Shown: positions 29,958 through 39,579, numbered from the stretch's first letter. The stretch is 64,000 nucleotides of DNA from Streptomyces chrestomyceticus JCM 4735 (GCF_003865135.1 NZ_BHZC01000001.1:3844001-3908000), one strand, 5' to 3'. A program made the numbers and translations. Notes: a model not told the origin generated them from the letters alone.

Positions 29958-32351
29958 ATGACGCAGCGGGCGAAGACCGAAGCCGGAGGCCGCGAGCGGG
30001 CCACCGAACCGGACCACCGCGGCCTGAGCGCCGCCGAGGTCGCCGAGCGGGTGGCCAGAGGCGAGGTCAACGACGTCCCCGTACGGTCCTCGCGCTCCAC
30101 CGCCGACATCGTCCGCTCGAACGTCTTCACCCGCTTCAACGCCATCATCGGCGTGCTGTTCGTGATCATCCTGATCGTCGGCCCGATCCAGGACGGCCTG
30201 TTCGGCTTCGTCATCGTCGCCAACACCGGCATCGGCATCATCCAGGAGCTGCGCGCCAAGAAGACCCTGGACAGCCTCGCCGTCATAGGCGAGTCCAAGC
30301 CGACCGTACGGCGCGACGGCGAGGCCGCCGAGATCCCCACCTCCGAGGTCGTCCTCGGCGACGTCATCGAACTCGGCCCCGGTGACAAGGTCATCGTCGA
30401 CGGCGAGGTCCTGGAGAGCGACGGCCTGGAGATCGACGAGTCGCTGCTGACCGGCGAGGCCGACCCGGTGGTCAAGCAGCCCGGCGAGAAGGTGATGTCC
30501 GGCAGCTTCGTGGTCGCCGGCGGCGGCGCGTTCACCGCCACGAAGGTCGGGCGCGAGGCGTACGCCGCCCAGCTCGCCGAAGAGGCGTCCCGCTTCACCC
30601 TCGTCCACTCCGAGCTGCGCACCGGCATCAGCCAGATCCTCAAGTACGTGACGTGGATGATGGTGCCGACCGCCATCGGCCTGATCCTCAGCCACCTCTT
30701 CACGCTCAACATGGCGGGCGACGAAGCCGTACGCCGCATGGTCGCCGGCATCGTCCCGATGATCCCCGAGGGCCTGGTCCTCCTCACCTCCGTCGCCTTC
30801 GCCATCGGCGTCGTCCGGCTCGGCCGCAAGAAGTGCCTGGTCCAGGAGCTGCCCGCGATCGAGGGGCTGGCCCGCGTCGACGTGGTCTGCCTGGACAAGA
30901 CCGGCACCCTCACCGAGGGCGGCATGGACGTCAGCGATCTGCGCCCGCTCGGCGGTACGGACGAGGACCGCATCGAGCAGGTCCTCGGCGCCCTCGGCGC
31001 GTCCGACCCCCGCCCCAACGCCTCCCTCCAGGCGATCATCGACGCGTACCCGGCCCGCGACGGCTGGCGGTCCACCGACGCGCTGCCCTTCTCCTCCGCC
31101 CGCAAGTACAGCGGCGCGGCCCTCGAAGGCCCCGACGGCGAGCAGACCACCTGGCTGCTCGGCGCCCCCGACGTCCTCCTGCCCTCCGGCGACGACGCCC
31201 TCTCCGAGGTCGACGACCTGAACGCCCAGGGCCTGCGCGTCCTCCTGCTGGCCCGCGCCGAACGCGGCCTGCACGACTCCGATGTCGCCGACCACGTGAG
31301 CCCCACCGCCCTCGTCGTCCTCGAACAGCGGCTGCGCCCCGACGCGATGGACACCCTGCGGTACTTCGCGGACCAGGGCGTCCAGGCCAAGGTCATCTCC
31401 GGCGACAACGCCGTATCCGTCGGCGCGGTCGCCGGAAAACTCGGCATGCCCGGCGCCGACGCGCCCGTCGACGCGCGCAAGCTCCCTGCCGACCCGGACG
31501 ACATGGGCAAGGTCCTGGAAGAAGGCGCGGTGTTCGGCCGCGTCACGCCGCAGCAGAAGCGGGACATGGTCGGAGCGCTCCAGAAGCGCGGCCGCATCGT
31601 CGCCATGACCGGTGACGGCGTCAACGACGTCCTCGCCCTGAAGGACGCGGACATCGGCGTCTCCATGGGCGCGGGCAGCGAGGCCACCAAGGCCGTCGCC
31701 CAGATCGTGCTGCTCGACAACAGCTTCGCGACGCTGCCGTCCGTCGTCGCCGAGGGCCGCCGGGTGATCGGCAACATCACCCGCGTGGCCACCCTCTTCC
31801 TCACCAAGACCGTCTACTCGGTGCTGCTGGCGATCCTCGTCGCCTGCTGCCAGATCCCGTATCCCTACCTGCCGCGGCACCTCACCCTGCTGTCCACCCT
31901 CACCATCGGCGTCCCCGCCTTCTTCCTCGCCCTCGCCCCCAACAAGGAGCGCGCGAAACCGCACTTCGTACGGCGGGTGATGCGGTACGCGGTCCCCTCC
32001 GGCCTGATCATCGGCCTCGCCGCCTTCGCCACGTACCTCCTGGCCCGCAGCCACTACAGCGGCCCGGACGCCCTCCCCGCCGAGACCAGCGCCGCCACCC
32101 TGACCCTCTTCCTCAGCGCCATGTGGGTCCTGGCGATCATCGCCCGCCCGTACACCTGGTGGCGCGTCGGCCTCGTCCTGGCGATGGGCCTCGGCTTCCT
32201 GATCGTGCTCGTCGTCCCCTGGCTCCAGAACTTCTTCGACCTCAAGCTCGTCGGCACGACGATGCCGTGGGCCGCCGTGGGCATCGCCGCCGCGGCCGCG
32301 ATCCTGCTCGAAGTCGCCTGGCGGATCATCGGCCGCCGCTTCCCGGCGTAG
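29958..32351 (+). CDS. P-type cation-transporting ATPase, CtpE-like
   Basis: P-type ATPase of 797 aa. The actuator motif is LTGEA (164-168, TGES-like), the membrane ion-site segment MIPEGLV (268-274), the phosphorylation motif DKTGTLTE (Asp313), the nucleotide/hinge motif SGDN (481-484) and TGDGVND (551-557). Membrane helices flank the cytoplasmic domains and there are no N-terminal metal-binding domains. Length and the PEGL motif match mycobacterial CtpE, reported to take up calcium. A Ca2+ role here is inference. A strong terminator follows. Confidence 0.93.
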   Translation: MTQRAKTEAGGRERATEPDHRGLSAAEVAERVARGEVNDVPVRSSRSTADIVRSNVFTRFNAIIGVLFVIILIVGPIQDGLFGFVIVANTGIGIIQELRAKKTLDSLAVIGESKPTVRRDGEAAEIPTSEVVLGDVIELGPGDKVIVDGEVLESDGLEIDESLLTGEADPVVKQPGEKVMSGSFVVAGGGAFTATKVGREAYAAQLAEEASRFTLVHSELRTGISQILKYVTWMMVPTAIGLILSHLFTLNMAGDEAVRRMVAGIVPMIPEGLVLLTSVAFAIGVVRLGRKKCLVQELPAIEGLARVDVVCLDKTGTLTEGGMDVSDLRPLGGTDEDRIEQVLGALGASDPRPNASLQAIIDAYPARDGWRSTDALPFSSARKYSGAALEGPDGEQTTWLLGAPDVLLPSGDDALSEVDDLNAQGLRVLLLARAERGLHDSDVADHVSPTALVVLEQRLRPDAMDTLRYFADQGVQAKVISGDNAVSVGAVAGKLGMPGADAPVDARKLPADPDDMGKVLEEGAVFGRVTPQQKRDMVGALQKRGRIVAMTGDGVNDVLALKDADIGVSMGAGSEATKAVAQIVLLDNSFATLPSVVAEGRRVIGNITRVATLFLTKTVYSVLLAILVACCQIPYPYLPRHLTLLSTLTIGVPAFFLALAPNKERAKPHFVRRVMRYAVPSGLIIGLAAFATYLLARSHYSGPDALPAETSAATLTLFLSAMWVLAIIARPYTWWRVGLVLAMGLGFLIVLVVPWLQNFFDLKLVGTTMPWAAVGIAAAAAILLEVAWRIIGRRFPA

Positions 32352-32395
32352 TCGGCGCTGTCGGCTTCCCCGACGGCTTTTCCGGCCAAGCGGAA

Positions 32396-32435
32396 CGGGG
32401 CGGGCGGACCGCGAAACCGCGGCCCGCCCGCCCCG
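32396..32435. terminator. Bidirectional terminator after the P-type ATPase
   Basis: CGGGGCGGGCGG (32396-32407) pairs with CCGCCCGCCCCG (32424-32435). Five more pairs follow after one mismatch, with a 4-nt loop. It lies between convergent genes. Confidence 0.8.
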
Positions 32436-32452
32436 CCCGTCCCCGAACGCTC

Positions 32453-35400
32453 TCAGTCGAACCAGCGGGCCTCCGCCAGCTCCTCCGCCCGCTCCAGGTC
32501 CTCCAGGAGCGCCGCCGCCTCGAACCGGCGGGGCCACTGGCCGGCGGCCCAGGCGAGCCCGGCGGCGACACCCTCCAGCGTCGCCGCGTGCAGCGTGCCG
32601 TCCGGTGTCCAGCGCCAGTCGAGTTCGGTGCCGTCCTCGACGGTCAGCTCCTCGTGCTCGACGTACGACCGCGGCGTGCCCGGGCCCAGCAGCGTACGGA
32701 CCGGCTCCGGGACCTCGTGCCGGCTGCCCTCCGAGGCCACCGGCGCCGCGAAGACCTCACTCAGCCGCCGCACCTGGAACAGCTCCGCCAGCTCGGCGGC
32801 GCGCGCGGGACGGACCGGCAGCAGCGGCAGCCCTTCGGCCAGCGGCATCAGGTCCGGCGCGTCCGCGACCACCGCCTCCGCCGCGTCCACGATCCGCACC
32901 TCGCCGTCCACGACGACCCGCAGCTCGTCCGGGATCGTCACCTGATCGGGGTCCAGGTCCGCCAGCACCCCGTACAGCGCGTGCAACTGCGCGGCGTCCA
33001 CCTCCCGCTCCGGGTCCGCGAGGCGGCCCAGCAGCTCGGCGGCGCCGCCCGGCTCCTCCAGGAGCGCCGCCACGGAGGTCCGCACCCCGAGGGCGCGCAG
33101 CACCTGCGCGTCCACCTCGCCCGCGTCCGCCGCCTCGTACAGCCCCGCCAGCAGCGGATCGCCGCCCGCGGCCCGCAGACCGGCCGGCCGGCGGCCGTCC
33201 AGCACCGGGTGCCCGCGCAGCCACCACGCCGTGTACGGGCGGACCGACTCGGTCGTACCGTCCGGCAGCAGCACCCGCACGGGCGCGGTCAGCGCGTCCC
33301 GCAGCGGCGGCCGCGACAGCATCGCCAGCGCCTGCGGCCACGCGTCGTCGTCCACCAGATCCAGGTCCCGTACGGCCACCAGCTCCGTCGCGACCGGCGG
33401 CACCGGCGTCTCCGGCAGCCCGTCCAGGACGTCCTCGCACCAGACGTCCACCGCGTCCAGCACACCGGCGTCGTCCGGCTCGGTGAAGTCGCCGTCGCGC
33501 GGCTCCAGCTCGTCCGGGTCCAGCACCACGTCCTGCGCCCGTACGAGGGCGAAGCCCGCCAGCACGCCCACGGCGGTCAGCGGCTGCTCCCCCCAGCGCT
33601 CCGCGAACACGGCGTCGACCGCCGCGAGTTCACCCTCCCGGATGACCCGCTCGAAATCGCTCCCCGGCAGTACCAGTTCACCCGCCGGCGCCGGCTCGCC
33701 GTCCTCGTCCGGCAGCGCCAGCGCGGCCAGCCACGGCTCGTCACCGGGCGCCAAGTGCGCGTCCCGCACCAGACCGAGCACGGCCTCCGCCAGTTCCTCG
33801 CCGCCCAGCCCGGCCGGCTCCCCGTCGAAACCGAACGCGTAATCGTCCTCCGCCGCGTCCAGGGACCCCGCGACGGCCGCCCGCACCTGCGGAGTCGTCA
33901 GCACGGCCCGCGGAGCCGCCGGGGTGGCGCCCAGCTTCTCCAGCAGCGGATGCACGGCCTCCGGATGCGCGACCTTCAGCCCCAGCCGGGCCAGCGTCGC
34001 ATGCCGCTCCCCGGCGTCCCCGCCGTCGTCCGGCAACGGCAGCAGCACCTGCCGCGGCCCGATGGTGGTCCGCGCCGCCCGCCCGTCCTCACCGGCAGGC
34101 CCGGCCAGCGGCACCGGCAGCCCGCTCAGCCGCTCCGGGTCCGTACCGGCCAGCGAGTCGTACAGCCGCCGCCACCACGCCGGTGACCGTTCCACCCCCG
34201 CCAGCCGGTCCACGACCTCACCGAGCGGCACCCGGGCCACTCCCAGCGCACGCAGCTCCGACCGCCGCTCCAGCCCGGCGGGCAGCAGACTCGGGAACAG
34301 CTCCGCCAGCACCCGTACGGTGTCCGCCCCGGCACCCTCCACCAGCTCGGCATCCACCGGCCGCAGAACGTACGCGTCCTCCTCGCCCCGCGCACCGCCC
34401 CAGCCGCCGCCCTCGCCCGGAGCCAGCTCGTCAGGCCCCGCCGACTTCGGCACCGCCTCCAGCGACAGCTCCGCGCCCGTGACCGGCGCCGCCGCACTCG
34501 GCAGGAACCGCACCCGAGGCAACAGCTCCAGCACCTGCCGCCGCAGCTCGTTGTCCAGCTCCCCCTTGCCCAACGGCCCCGGTACGAGATCGATCGTCCC
34601 CGCCGACACGGGCTGCCAGCCGGCCAGCAGCGACGCGTACGCCTCCGCGGCGCGCCGCACGAGATAATCGGTGAGCGCCCCCGGCGCCACATGCCGCCGC
34701 GTCGGCTCCAGCGGGAACGACGCGATCAGCAGCCCCGGCAGGCCCTGCGGCTCCTCGGTCGGCGTCGGCGCGTGCAGGACCGGCGCGGTCGCCGGACGCA
34801 CCGGCGCGCCCTCCTCGTCCACCGGCACCGCCCACGTCACCGCCCAGTGCGGACGCAGCCGCTCCTCCACCGGGCGGTCCGCCAGCAGCTCCGGCTCCAG
34901 CGCCCCGCTCTCACTCACGACCCGCCAGCGCGAGACGCCCCGCTCACTGTCCTCGATGACGACGTACGCGCCCTCCTGGCGCCGCCGCATCTCCCGCACA
35001 CCGTCCGGCGTCTCCACCACGACCTCGGCCAGCCCCGGCAGCGTCAGCAGCAACGCCGCGTCGATCCCGGCCAGCAGGCGCACCGTCAGCTCGTGCGCGG
35101 CACCGTCCCGCAGCGGCAGCACGACGGACGTGTCGTACCCCTGCGGCGCGGAGCCCTCCGCGGGCAGCGGCAGACGCAACAGCGGTACATGACCGTCACG
35201 GCGCCGCAGCTCCCCACCGAGCCCGGGACTGTGCGCCGCCACCTGACTCGCCAGCTCCCGCGCCTCCGCCAGCGACCACCGGACACCGCCCGTACGGCCG
35301 ACCAGCGCGGGCTCGTCACTGACCGCCAGCACCGCCGAGAACCCGACCCCGAACCGCCCCACGGACACCGCCGCCTCGGTCTCCCGCTTCGCGGACGCCC

Positions 35401-35722
35401 GCAGCGTGGCCAGCGATTCGACGCCGGTGGCGTCGATGGGGGCGCCGGTGTTCGAGGCGACCAGCACAGCGGGCTCACCCCCCTGGCCCGGGTGGAGGGT
35501 CAGGCGCAGCCGCCCGGGCACCCCGGCGCGGCCCGCCGCGTCCGAGGCATTCTGCGCCAGCTCCACGGCCAGCCGGTCACGGTAGCCACCGAGCGCGAGA
35601 TCCTCCTCGGCATTCGCATCCTCCCGGAACCGGGCCGGCGAGGCCGCCCAGGCATCGAGCACCCCCCGCCGCAGCCGAGCCGTCCCGAACGGATCTGCCT
35701 CTGCCGCTTCGCTCACGTTCAC
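32453..35722 (-). CDS. Sacsin N-terminal-like GHKL ATPase protein
   Basis: Protein of 1089 aa. The N-terminal HSP90/sacsin-type ATPase region (about residues 30-170) has the N-box ELAQNASDAAG, the G1-like SNTGAPID and the G2 loop GRFGVGFSAVLAVSD. The remaining 850 residues are acidic and Leu/Ala-rich with no recognised domain; they may form a long solenoid. There is no C-terminal HSP90 dimerisation motif. GTG 35722 has GAGGAACGGGA upstream; GTG 35716 is an alternative. The function is unknown; a chaperone-like or NTP-dependent scaffold role is plausible. A G-quadruplex-type tract and a repeat-rich gap lie upstream, and DUF3027 follows beyond. Confidence 0.88.
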   Translation of the reverse strand: MNVSEAAEADPFGTARLRRGVLDAWAASPARFREDANAEEDLALGGYRDRLAVELAQNASDAAGRAGVPGRLRLTLHPGQGGEPAVLVASNTGAPIDATGVESLATLRASAKRETEAAVSVGRFGVGFSAVLAVSDEPALVGRTGGVRWSLAEARELASQVAAHSPGLGGELRRRDGHVPLLRLPLPAEGSAPQGYDTSVVLPLRDGAAHELTVRLLAGIDAALLLTLPGLAEVVVETPDGVREMRRRQEGAYVVIEDSERGVSRWRVVSESGALEPELLADRPVEERLRPHWAVTWAVPVDEEGAPVRPATAPVLHAPTPTEEPQGLPGLLIASFPLEPTRRHVAPGALTDYLVRRAAEAYASLLAGWQPVSAGTIDLVPGPLGKGELDNELRRQVLELLPRVRFLPSAAAPVTGAELSLEAVPKSAGPDELAPGEGGGWGGARGEEDAYVLRPVDAELVEGAGADTVRVLAELFPSLLPAGLERRSELRALGVARVPLGEVVDRLAGVERSPAWWRRLYDSLAGTDPERLSGLPVPLAGPAGEDGRAARTTIGPRQVLLPLPDDGGDAGERHATLARLGLKVAHPEAVHPLLEKLGATPAAPRAVLTTPQVRAAVAGSLDAAEDDYAFGFDGEPAGLGGEELAEAVLGLVRDAHLAPGDEPWLAALALPDEDGEPAPAGELVLPGSDFERVIREGELAAVDAVFAERWGEQPLTAVGVLAGFALVRAQDVVLDPDELEPRDGDFTEPDDAGVLDAVDVWCEDVLDGLPETPVPPVATELVAVRDLDLVDDDAWPQALAMLSRPPLRDALTAPVRVLLPDGTTESVRPYTAWWLRGHPVLDGRRPAGLRAAGGDPLLAGLYEAADAGEVDAQVLRALGVRTSVAALLEEPGGAAELLGRLADPEREVDAAQLHALYGVLADLDPDQVTIPDELRVVVDGEVRIVDAAEAVVADAPDLMPLAEGLPLLPVRPARAAELAELFQVRRLSEVFAAPVASEGSRHEVPEPVRTLLGPGTPRSYVEHEELTVEDGTELDWRWTPDGTLHAATLEGVAAGLAWAAGQWPRRFEAAALLEDLERAEELAEARWFD

Positions 35723-35762
35723 TCCCGTTCCTCGCGATGCCGAACTCCATTTTCTACCCGGT

Positions 35763-35786
35763 GGGGGTGGGGGTGGGGCATGGGGG
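35763..35786 (+). other. G-quadruplex-type tract upstream of the sacsin-like gene
   Basis: G5-T-G5-T-G4-CAT-G5 within 24 nt. It lies 41-64 bp upstream of GTG 35722, with the G-rich strand acting as transcription template. The very short loops predict a stable fold. Confidence 0.6.
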
Positions 35787-35828
35787 TGCGCCCTGGTAGG
35801 GCGCGTTGTCCGGGATGGGGCCTGGTGG

Positions 35829-36273
35829 GGGTGCGCGTCTCGCGCGATGGGTTCGGTGGTGGGGGGCTCGGGGTCCCTCCGGGGTCACTCTCCCCCAGCC
35901 TCCGGCCGGGGGTGCCCCCACGGCACCGTGGACCGCAACGTACCTTCATTAGGCAACGCAGAGGCCCGGCTGCCTGCGGGGAGACCCCTGCGGAACCCCG
36001 AGCCCCGGCCGTCGAGCGGCTATCGGTGCGATCGGGCTGGGGTTTCACAAGCCCAAGCGGAAGCCGGCTCGGTGTGGGTGCGCGTTGTGCGCGGAGGGTT
36101 CGGTGGTGGGGGCTCGGGGTCCCTCCGGGGTCACTCCTCGGCACCGTGGACCGCAACGTACCTTGATTCGGCGACGCAGAGGCCCGGCTGCCTGCGGGGA
36201 GACCCCTGCGGGACCCCGAGCCCTGGCCGTCGGGCGGCTATCGGCGCGATCGGGCTGGGGTCTTTCACAAGCC
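35829..36273. repeat. Two direct copies of a roughly 200-bp repeat unit
   Basis: Unit 1 (35829-36053) and unit 2 (36077-36273) share GGTGCGCG..TTCGGTGGTGGGGG, CTCGGGGTCCCTCCGGGGTC, CGGCACCGTGGACCGCAACG, GCAGAGGCCCGGCTGCCTGC and TTTCACAAGCC in the same order. Unit 1 has an extra CCCCCAGCC/GGCCGGGGG hairpin also found in the copy at 9.6 kb. No credible gene lies in this 989-bp gap (35723-36711); the open frames follow repeat composition only. Confidence 0.8.
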
Positions 36274-36513
36274 GGGCGCGCCAGCGCGGGCCTCTCAGCG
36301 CCCCGCCCCCGGCGCGCAGCGCCCCGGTGGCGCGGCGGAGCCGCGTCGGCGTGAGCCGGCCTGACGCACGCCTTCCATCGCCGGGGAGTGGCCCGCCGTA
36401 CCGCCCCACCCCCGTGAGCCTCACCCCCAGGTAAGGCGCACCCCTGCGTCATCGAGAACTCCCCCACCGACCTCGGCTCGCCGAACCGGCCCGAGGGGGC
36501 GTGTAGGGGGCCA
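36274..36513. other. Non-coding stretch between repeat copies
   Basis: G+C-rich sequence with no supported gene, promoter or terminator. GGCGCGCAGCGCCCC near 36312 can form a short hairpin. Confidence 0.5.
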
Positions 36514-36668
36514 TCCCCGCAGGCAGCCGGGTGTCTGCGTCACCGAAAAAAAGTCACGTCGCGGTGCACGGTGCCGAGGAGTTGGCCCCCTGCGCGCCCC
36601 CGCCCCCACAACGAAACCAATGCGAGCCGAACGTCACCCCAAAACCACCCGCGCGAAGCGCGAACGTC
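36514..36668. repeat. Inverted copy of the dispersed repeat
   Basis: GCAGGCAGCCGGGTGTCTGC and GCGGTGCACGGTGCCGAGG are near-exact reverse complements of unit 2. The following C-rich part (36577-36668) matches the right arm of the copy at 9714-9792, including the shared block CAATGCGAGCCGAACGTCAC. Confidence 0.75.
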
Positions 36669-36711
36669 ATCGCCGCAAGGTACGTGATCGACTGGCCCCG
36701 CCGGGAGCGCT

Positions 36712-37638
36712 TCAGCTATGACCAAACTCTTCGGACGGCCCCGATTCCTCCACAGACCCACCCGTCCGGTCAGGACGCAACGCGAACGGATCAACAACGG
36801 TCTCGTCAATAACGGGAGGCGCCGGCCGCGGAGGCCTCGGCATGACGGCGGCCTCCGAATGCCCCCCGCACCCGTACCCGAGCGACACGACATGCCCATC
36901 CGCAGGACCGAACTCGTTGGCGCAGATCCCGAACGCCTGACGGAGCGACCCGGCCAGCGGCACCAGGAAGCCGCAGGAGACGCAGTTGGCGGGGGCCGCC
37001 TGGGCCATGGCGGTCTTGGGGCCGTACTCCTCCTCCCAGCGGTCCGCCGCGGCGTGCAGGCCGTAGCGGGAGAGGACCCGGGAACGCCCCATACCCAGCT
37101 CGTCGGCGACCGCCGCAATGCTGCCGCGGGTCGTCGCGGGCTGGGCCGCGGGCGACCCGGGCTCGACGTCGGCGTCCTCGGCGTCCGCCAGCTCGGTGAC
37201 GCCGGGCGAGACCTGGGCGCCCCCCGCCCCCACGTCCTCCGCTCCCCCCAGGGGAGCAGCGCCGGGCTCCAGCCGGAGATCCTCGGCCTCGGTGGGGAGG
37301 AGGTCACCGGGACCCATGTCACCGGGCCGCAGCCGCTCGCTCCAGGGCACCCATTCGGGGGCCAGCAGCGCGTCGGGACCGGGCAGCAGAACGGTCTCGT
37401 CGAGGGTGACGTGCTTGGCCCGGGACGCGCGGGCGACGGTGACGGCCCAGCGCCAGCCCCGGTAGCCGGGCTCCTTGCATTCGAACAGGTGCGTGACGAC
37501 GCGGTCTCCGTCGGCAACGGCGTCGACGTGCTCGCCGACCGTGCCGGGCGCCGCGGCCTCCTCGGCCGCTACGCGGGCAAGGTCGACCGCCTCGGCGCAC
37601 AGGCGGTCAGGGGTACGGCTTCGCATCGCAGCACTCAC
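36712..37638 (-). CDS. DUF3027 domain-containing protein
   Basis: Protein of 308 aa of the actinobacterial DUF3027 family. The N-terminal half holds VTHLFECKEPGYRGWRWAVTVARA and LLPGPDALLAPEWVPWSERL. A mid-segment SRYGLHAAADRWEEEYGPKTAMAQAAPANCVSCGF leads to Cys residues (CVSCGF, GICANEF) and GYGCGGHSE that could bind a metal. The linker of about residues 120-165 is acidic and low-complexity. GTG 37638 lies next to a 12-bp palindrome. The function is unknown. The length is close to that recalled for the family. Confidence 0.85.
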   Translation of the reverse strand: MSAAMRSRTPDRLCAEAVDLARVAAEEAAAPGTVGEHVDAVADGDRVVTHLFECKEPGYRGWRWAVTVARASRAKHVTLDETVLLPGPDALLAPEWVPWSERLRPGDMGPGDLLPTEAEDLRLEPGAAPLGGAEDVGAGGAQVSPGVTELADAEDADVEPGSPAAQPATTRGSIAAVADELGMGRSRVLSRYGLHAAADRWEEEYGPKTAMAQAAPANCVSCGFLVPLAGSLRQAFGICANEFGPADGHVVSLGYGCGGHSEAAVMPRPPRPAPPVIDETVVDPFALRPDRTGGSVEESGPSEEFGHS

Positions 37639-37639
37639 A

Positions 37640-37651
37640 AGAATCGATTCT
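37640..37651. promoter_or_regulatory. Perfect 12-bp palindrome at the DUF3027 start
   Basis: AGAATCGATTCT lies 2 bp upstream of GTG 37638. It is AT-rich against its surroundings, so it may be an operator or core promoter. Confidence 0.4.
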
Positions 37652-37993
37652 CTCTTCCACGCCGTCTCACGAGTGCGCCAGCCGGAGCTGTCCTGTCCTT
37701 GTCCGGACGACCGGCGTGCCGGGGCGGGCGGAGCGGACCTGGGGACCGCGTCGACGTCCGCGCCCGGTCATCTCGGTCGAGCGCACCTCTTACGAACCAT
37801 TCTGCGGGATCGCGGCAAGGCGCGCGGCCAAGAACGACCGCCGGTGGCGCGCTACACACGCTACCCCTTCAACGGTGCACGACCCCTCGCCGGGAGCGGC
37901 AAATGTCACCGGCAGCGTCCGGCGGCCCGGCGCTCCGGCGCGACGGGGCCCGGAAAGAGCCATGTCCCGGGCGAGTTGGGGCAGTATTGCTGC
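37652..37993. other. Divergent intergenic region before the MFS gene
   Basis: 342 bp with no gene I can support. CAGTAT (37982-37987) ends 6 nt before GTG 37994 and could be a leaderless -10 for the MFS gene. Confidence 0.4.
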
Positions 37994-39565
37994 GTGGCTG
38001 CCGGACGGGCGTCGAGAAAGCCGAGGCTGCCGCGGATGTCGCGGGCGTCGCGGATCCCCAGGTCGGGGACGGCGAGGACGGCCCGGGCCCCGCGGATCGC
38101 CAAGGCTTCGCGGATCTCCACCGGCCCGCGTGTCTCCAGGGGCGCGCGGGCCTCGACGGCGTCCACGCGGCCGGGCCGGGAGGGCGGGGCGGGCCGGGTG
38201 TGCCGTGCCGCCGGGCGGGCGCTGCGCCGTCCGTTCACGGCGACCGGGCGGGGCATACGGCGTGCCACCCACGCGCACGGCGCGGGCGAGTCGGGTCTCG
38301 GCAAGCTGATCGAGCTGCACGCGGTGAATTCGGCCGGTGACATGTTGATCACGGTGGCGCTGGCCTCGACGGTGTTCTTCTCGGTGCCGACGGACCAGGC
38401 ACGCGGCCGGGTGGCGCTGTACCTGGCGGTGACGATGGCGCCGTTCGCGCTGCTCGCGCCCGTGATCGGGCCGCTGCTGGACCGGGTGCCGCACGGCCGC
38501 CGGGCGGCGATGGCCGGGGCGATGCTGGCCCGCGCGCTGCTGGCGCTGACCATGTCGGGCGCCGTGGCGGGCGGCGGCCTGGAGCTGTATCCGGCGGCAC
38601 TGGGCGTATTGGTGTCTTCGAAGGCGTACGGGGTGGTGCGGAGCGCCGTCGTCCCGCGCCTGCTACCGCCCCGCATCTCCTTGGTGAAGGCCAATTCGCG
38701 GGTGACGCTCGCGGGACTGCTGGCCACGGGGGCCGCGGCACCGCTGGGCGGCGCGCTGCACCTGATCGGTCCGAGCTGGCCGCTGTACGGGGCGTTCACG
38801 GTGTTCGTGGCGGGCACGTTCCTGTCGTTCTCGCTGCCGCACAAGGTGGACTCGGCGAAGGGCGAGGGGCGGGCCCGGCTGGCGTCCGGCGAGGACGGTG
38901 CGGGGCTCGGGAAGGCGGCGGGCGAGCGGCCGGGGAAGGCGCCGGCGGGCGGGCGGCGGCCGGGGCTCCGTACGGTCGGGCCGTCCGTACTGCACGGCCT
39001 GCACGCGAACTGTGCGCTGCGGTCGCTGTCCGGCCTGCTGACGTTCTTCCTGGCGTTCCTGCTGCGCGAGCACCCGCTGGGCGGGCTGGGGCCGCAGGTC
39101 TCGCTGGGGCTGGTGGCGGTGGCGGCGGGGACGGGCAACGCGCTGGGGACGGCGGTCGGCGCCTGGCTGCGGTCCAGAGCGCCGGAACTGATCATCGCGG
39201 TGGTGCTGGGGCTGGCGCTGGCCGTCACGGTCACCGCGGCGGTCTTCTACGCGGTGCTGGCGATCGTGGTGGTGACGGCCGCCGCGGCGACGGCGGGCCT
39301 GTGCCAGGCGCTGGGGAAGCTGTCGCTGGACGCGGTGATCCAGCGGGACGTGCCGGAGTCGGTCCGAACCTCGGCGTTCGCCCGTTCCGAGACCGCGCTC
39401 CAGTTGTCCTGGGTGGTCGGCGGCGCCGTCGGGATCGGGCTGCCGCTGAACGGGACGGTCGGCCTGGCGGTGGCCGCGGCGCTCGTCGCGGCCGGCGTGG
39501 TGCTGGCCGTGCGCGGCCTGCTGGGCGCGGCGCGGCACGGCGCGCCCCACCCTCGTGTGGCGTGA
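37994..39565 (+). CDS. MFS transporter with Arg/Ser/Pro-rich N-terminal extension
   Basis: Membrane protein of 523 aa. After about 95 hydrophilic residues dominated by Arg, Ser, Pro and Ala, the conserved segment GIRRATHAHGAGESGLGKLIELHAVNSAGDMLITVALA opens the first helix. About 10-12 helices follow, with a Gly/Lys-rich central loop. The substrate is unknown. GTG 37994 is inferred from the 6-nt spacing to CAGTAT and from the normal start region of relatives; the open frame continues much further upstream. The extension is encoded by imperfect repeats of CGCGGAT-type units, so its length may vary between strains. A DUF2771 lipoprotein gene follows by 26 nt. Confidence 0.82.
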   Translation: MAAGRASRKPRLPRMSRASRIPRSGTARTARAPRIAKASRISTGPRVSRGARASTASTRPGREGGAGRVCRAAGRALRRPFTATGRGIRRATHAHGAGESGLGKLIELHAVNSAGDMLITVALASTVFFSVPTDQARGRVALYLAVTMAPFALLAPVIGPLLDRVPHGRRAAMAGAMLARALLALTMSGAVAGGGLELYPAALGVLVSSKAYGVVRSAVVPRLLPPRISLVKANSRVTLAGLLATGAAAPLGGALHLIGPSWPLYGAFTVFVAGTFLSFSLPHKVDSAKGEGRARLASGEDGAGLGKAAGERPGKAPAGGRRPGLRTVGPSVLHGLHANCALRSLSGLLTFFLAFLLREHPLGGLGPQVSLGLVAVAAGTGNALGTAVGAWLRSRAPELIIAVVLGLALAVTVTAAVFYAVLAIVVVTAAAATAGLCQALGKLSLDAVIQRDVPESVRTSAFARSETALQLSWVVGGAVGIGLPLNGTVGLAVAAALVAAGVVLAVRGLLGAARHGAPHPRVA

Positions 39566-39579
39566 GAGGAACCGACCGA

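Noticed and set aside
29424..32537. 1037-aa open frame on the minus strand opposite the CtpE-like gene
   Set aside because: Low-complexity Gly/Ala/Glu/Val composition without any domain; a mirror of a strongly biased real gene with DKTGT and GDGVND motifs.
35829..36668. Genes in the repeat-rich gap (several 90-195 aa open frames on both strands)
   Set aside because: Frames follow repeat composition, overlap each other on both strands and lack ribosome sites or domains.
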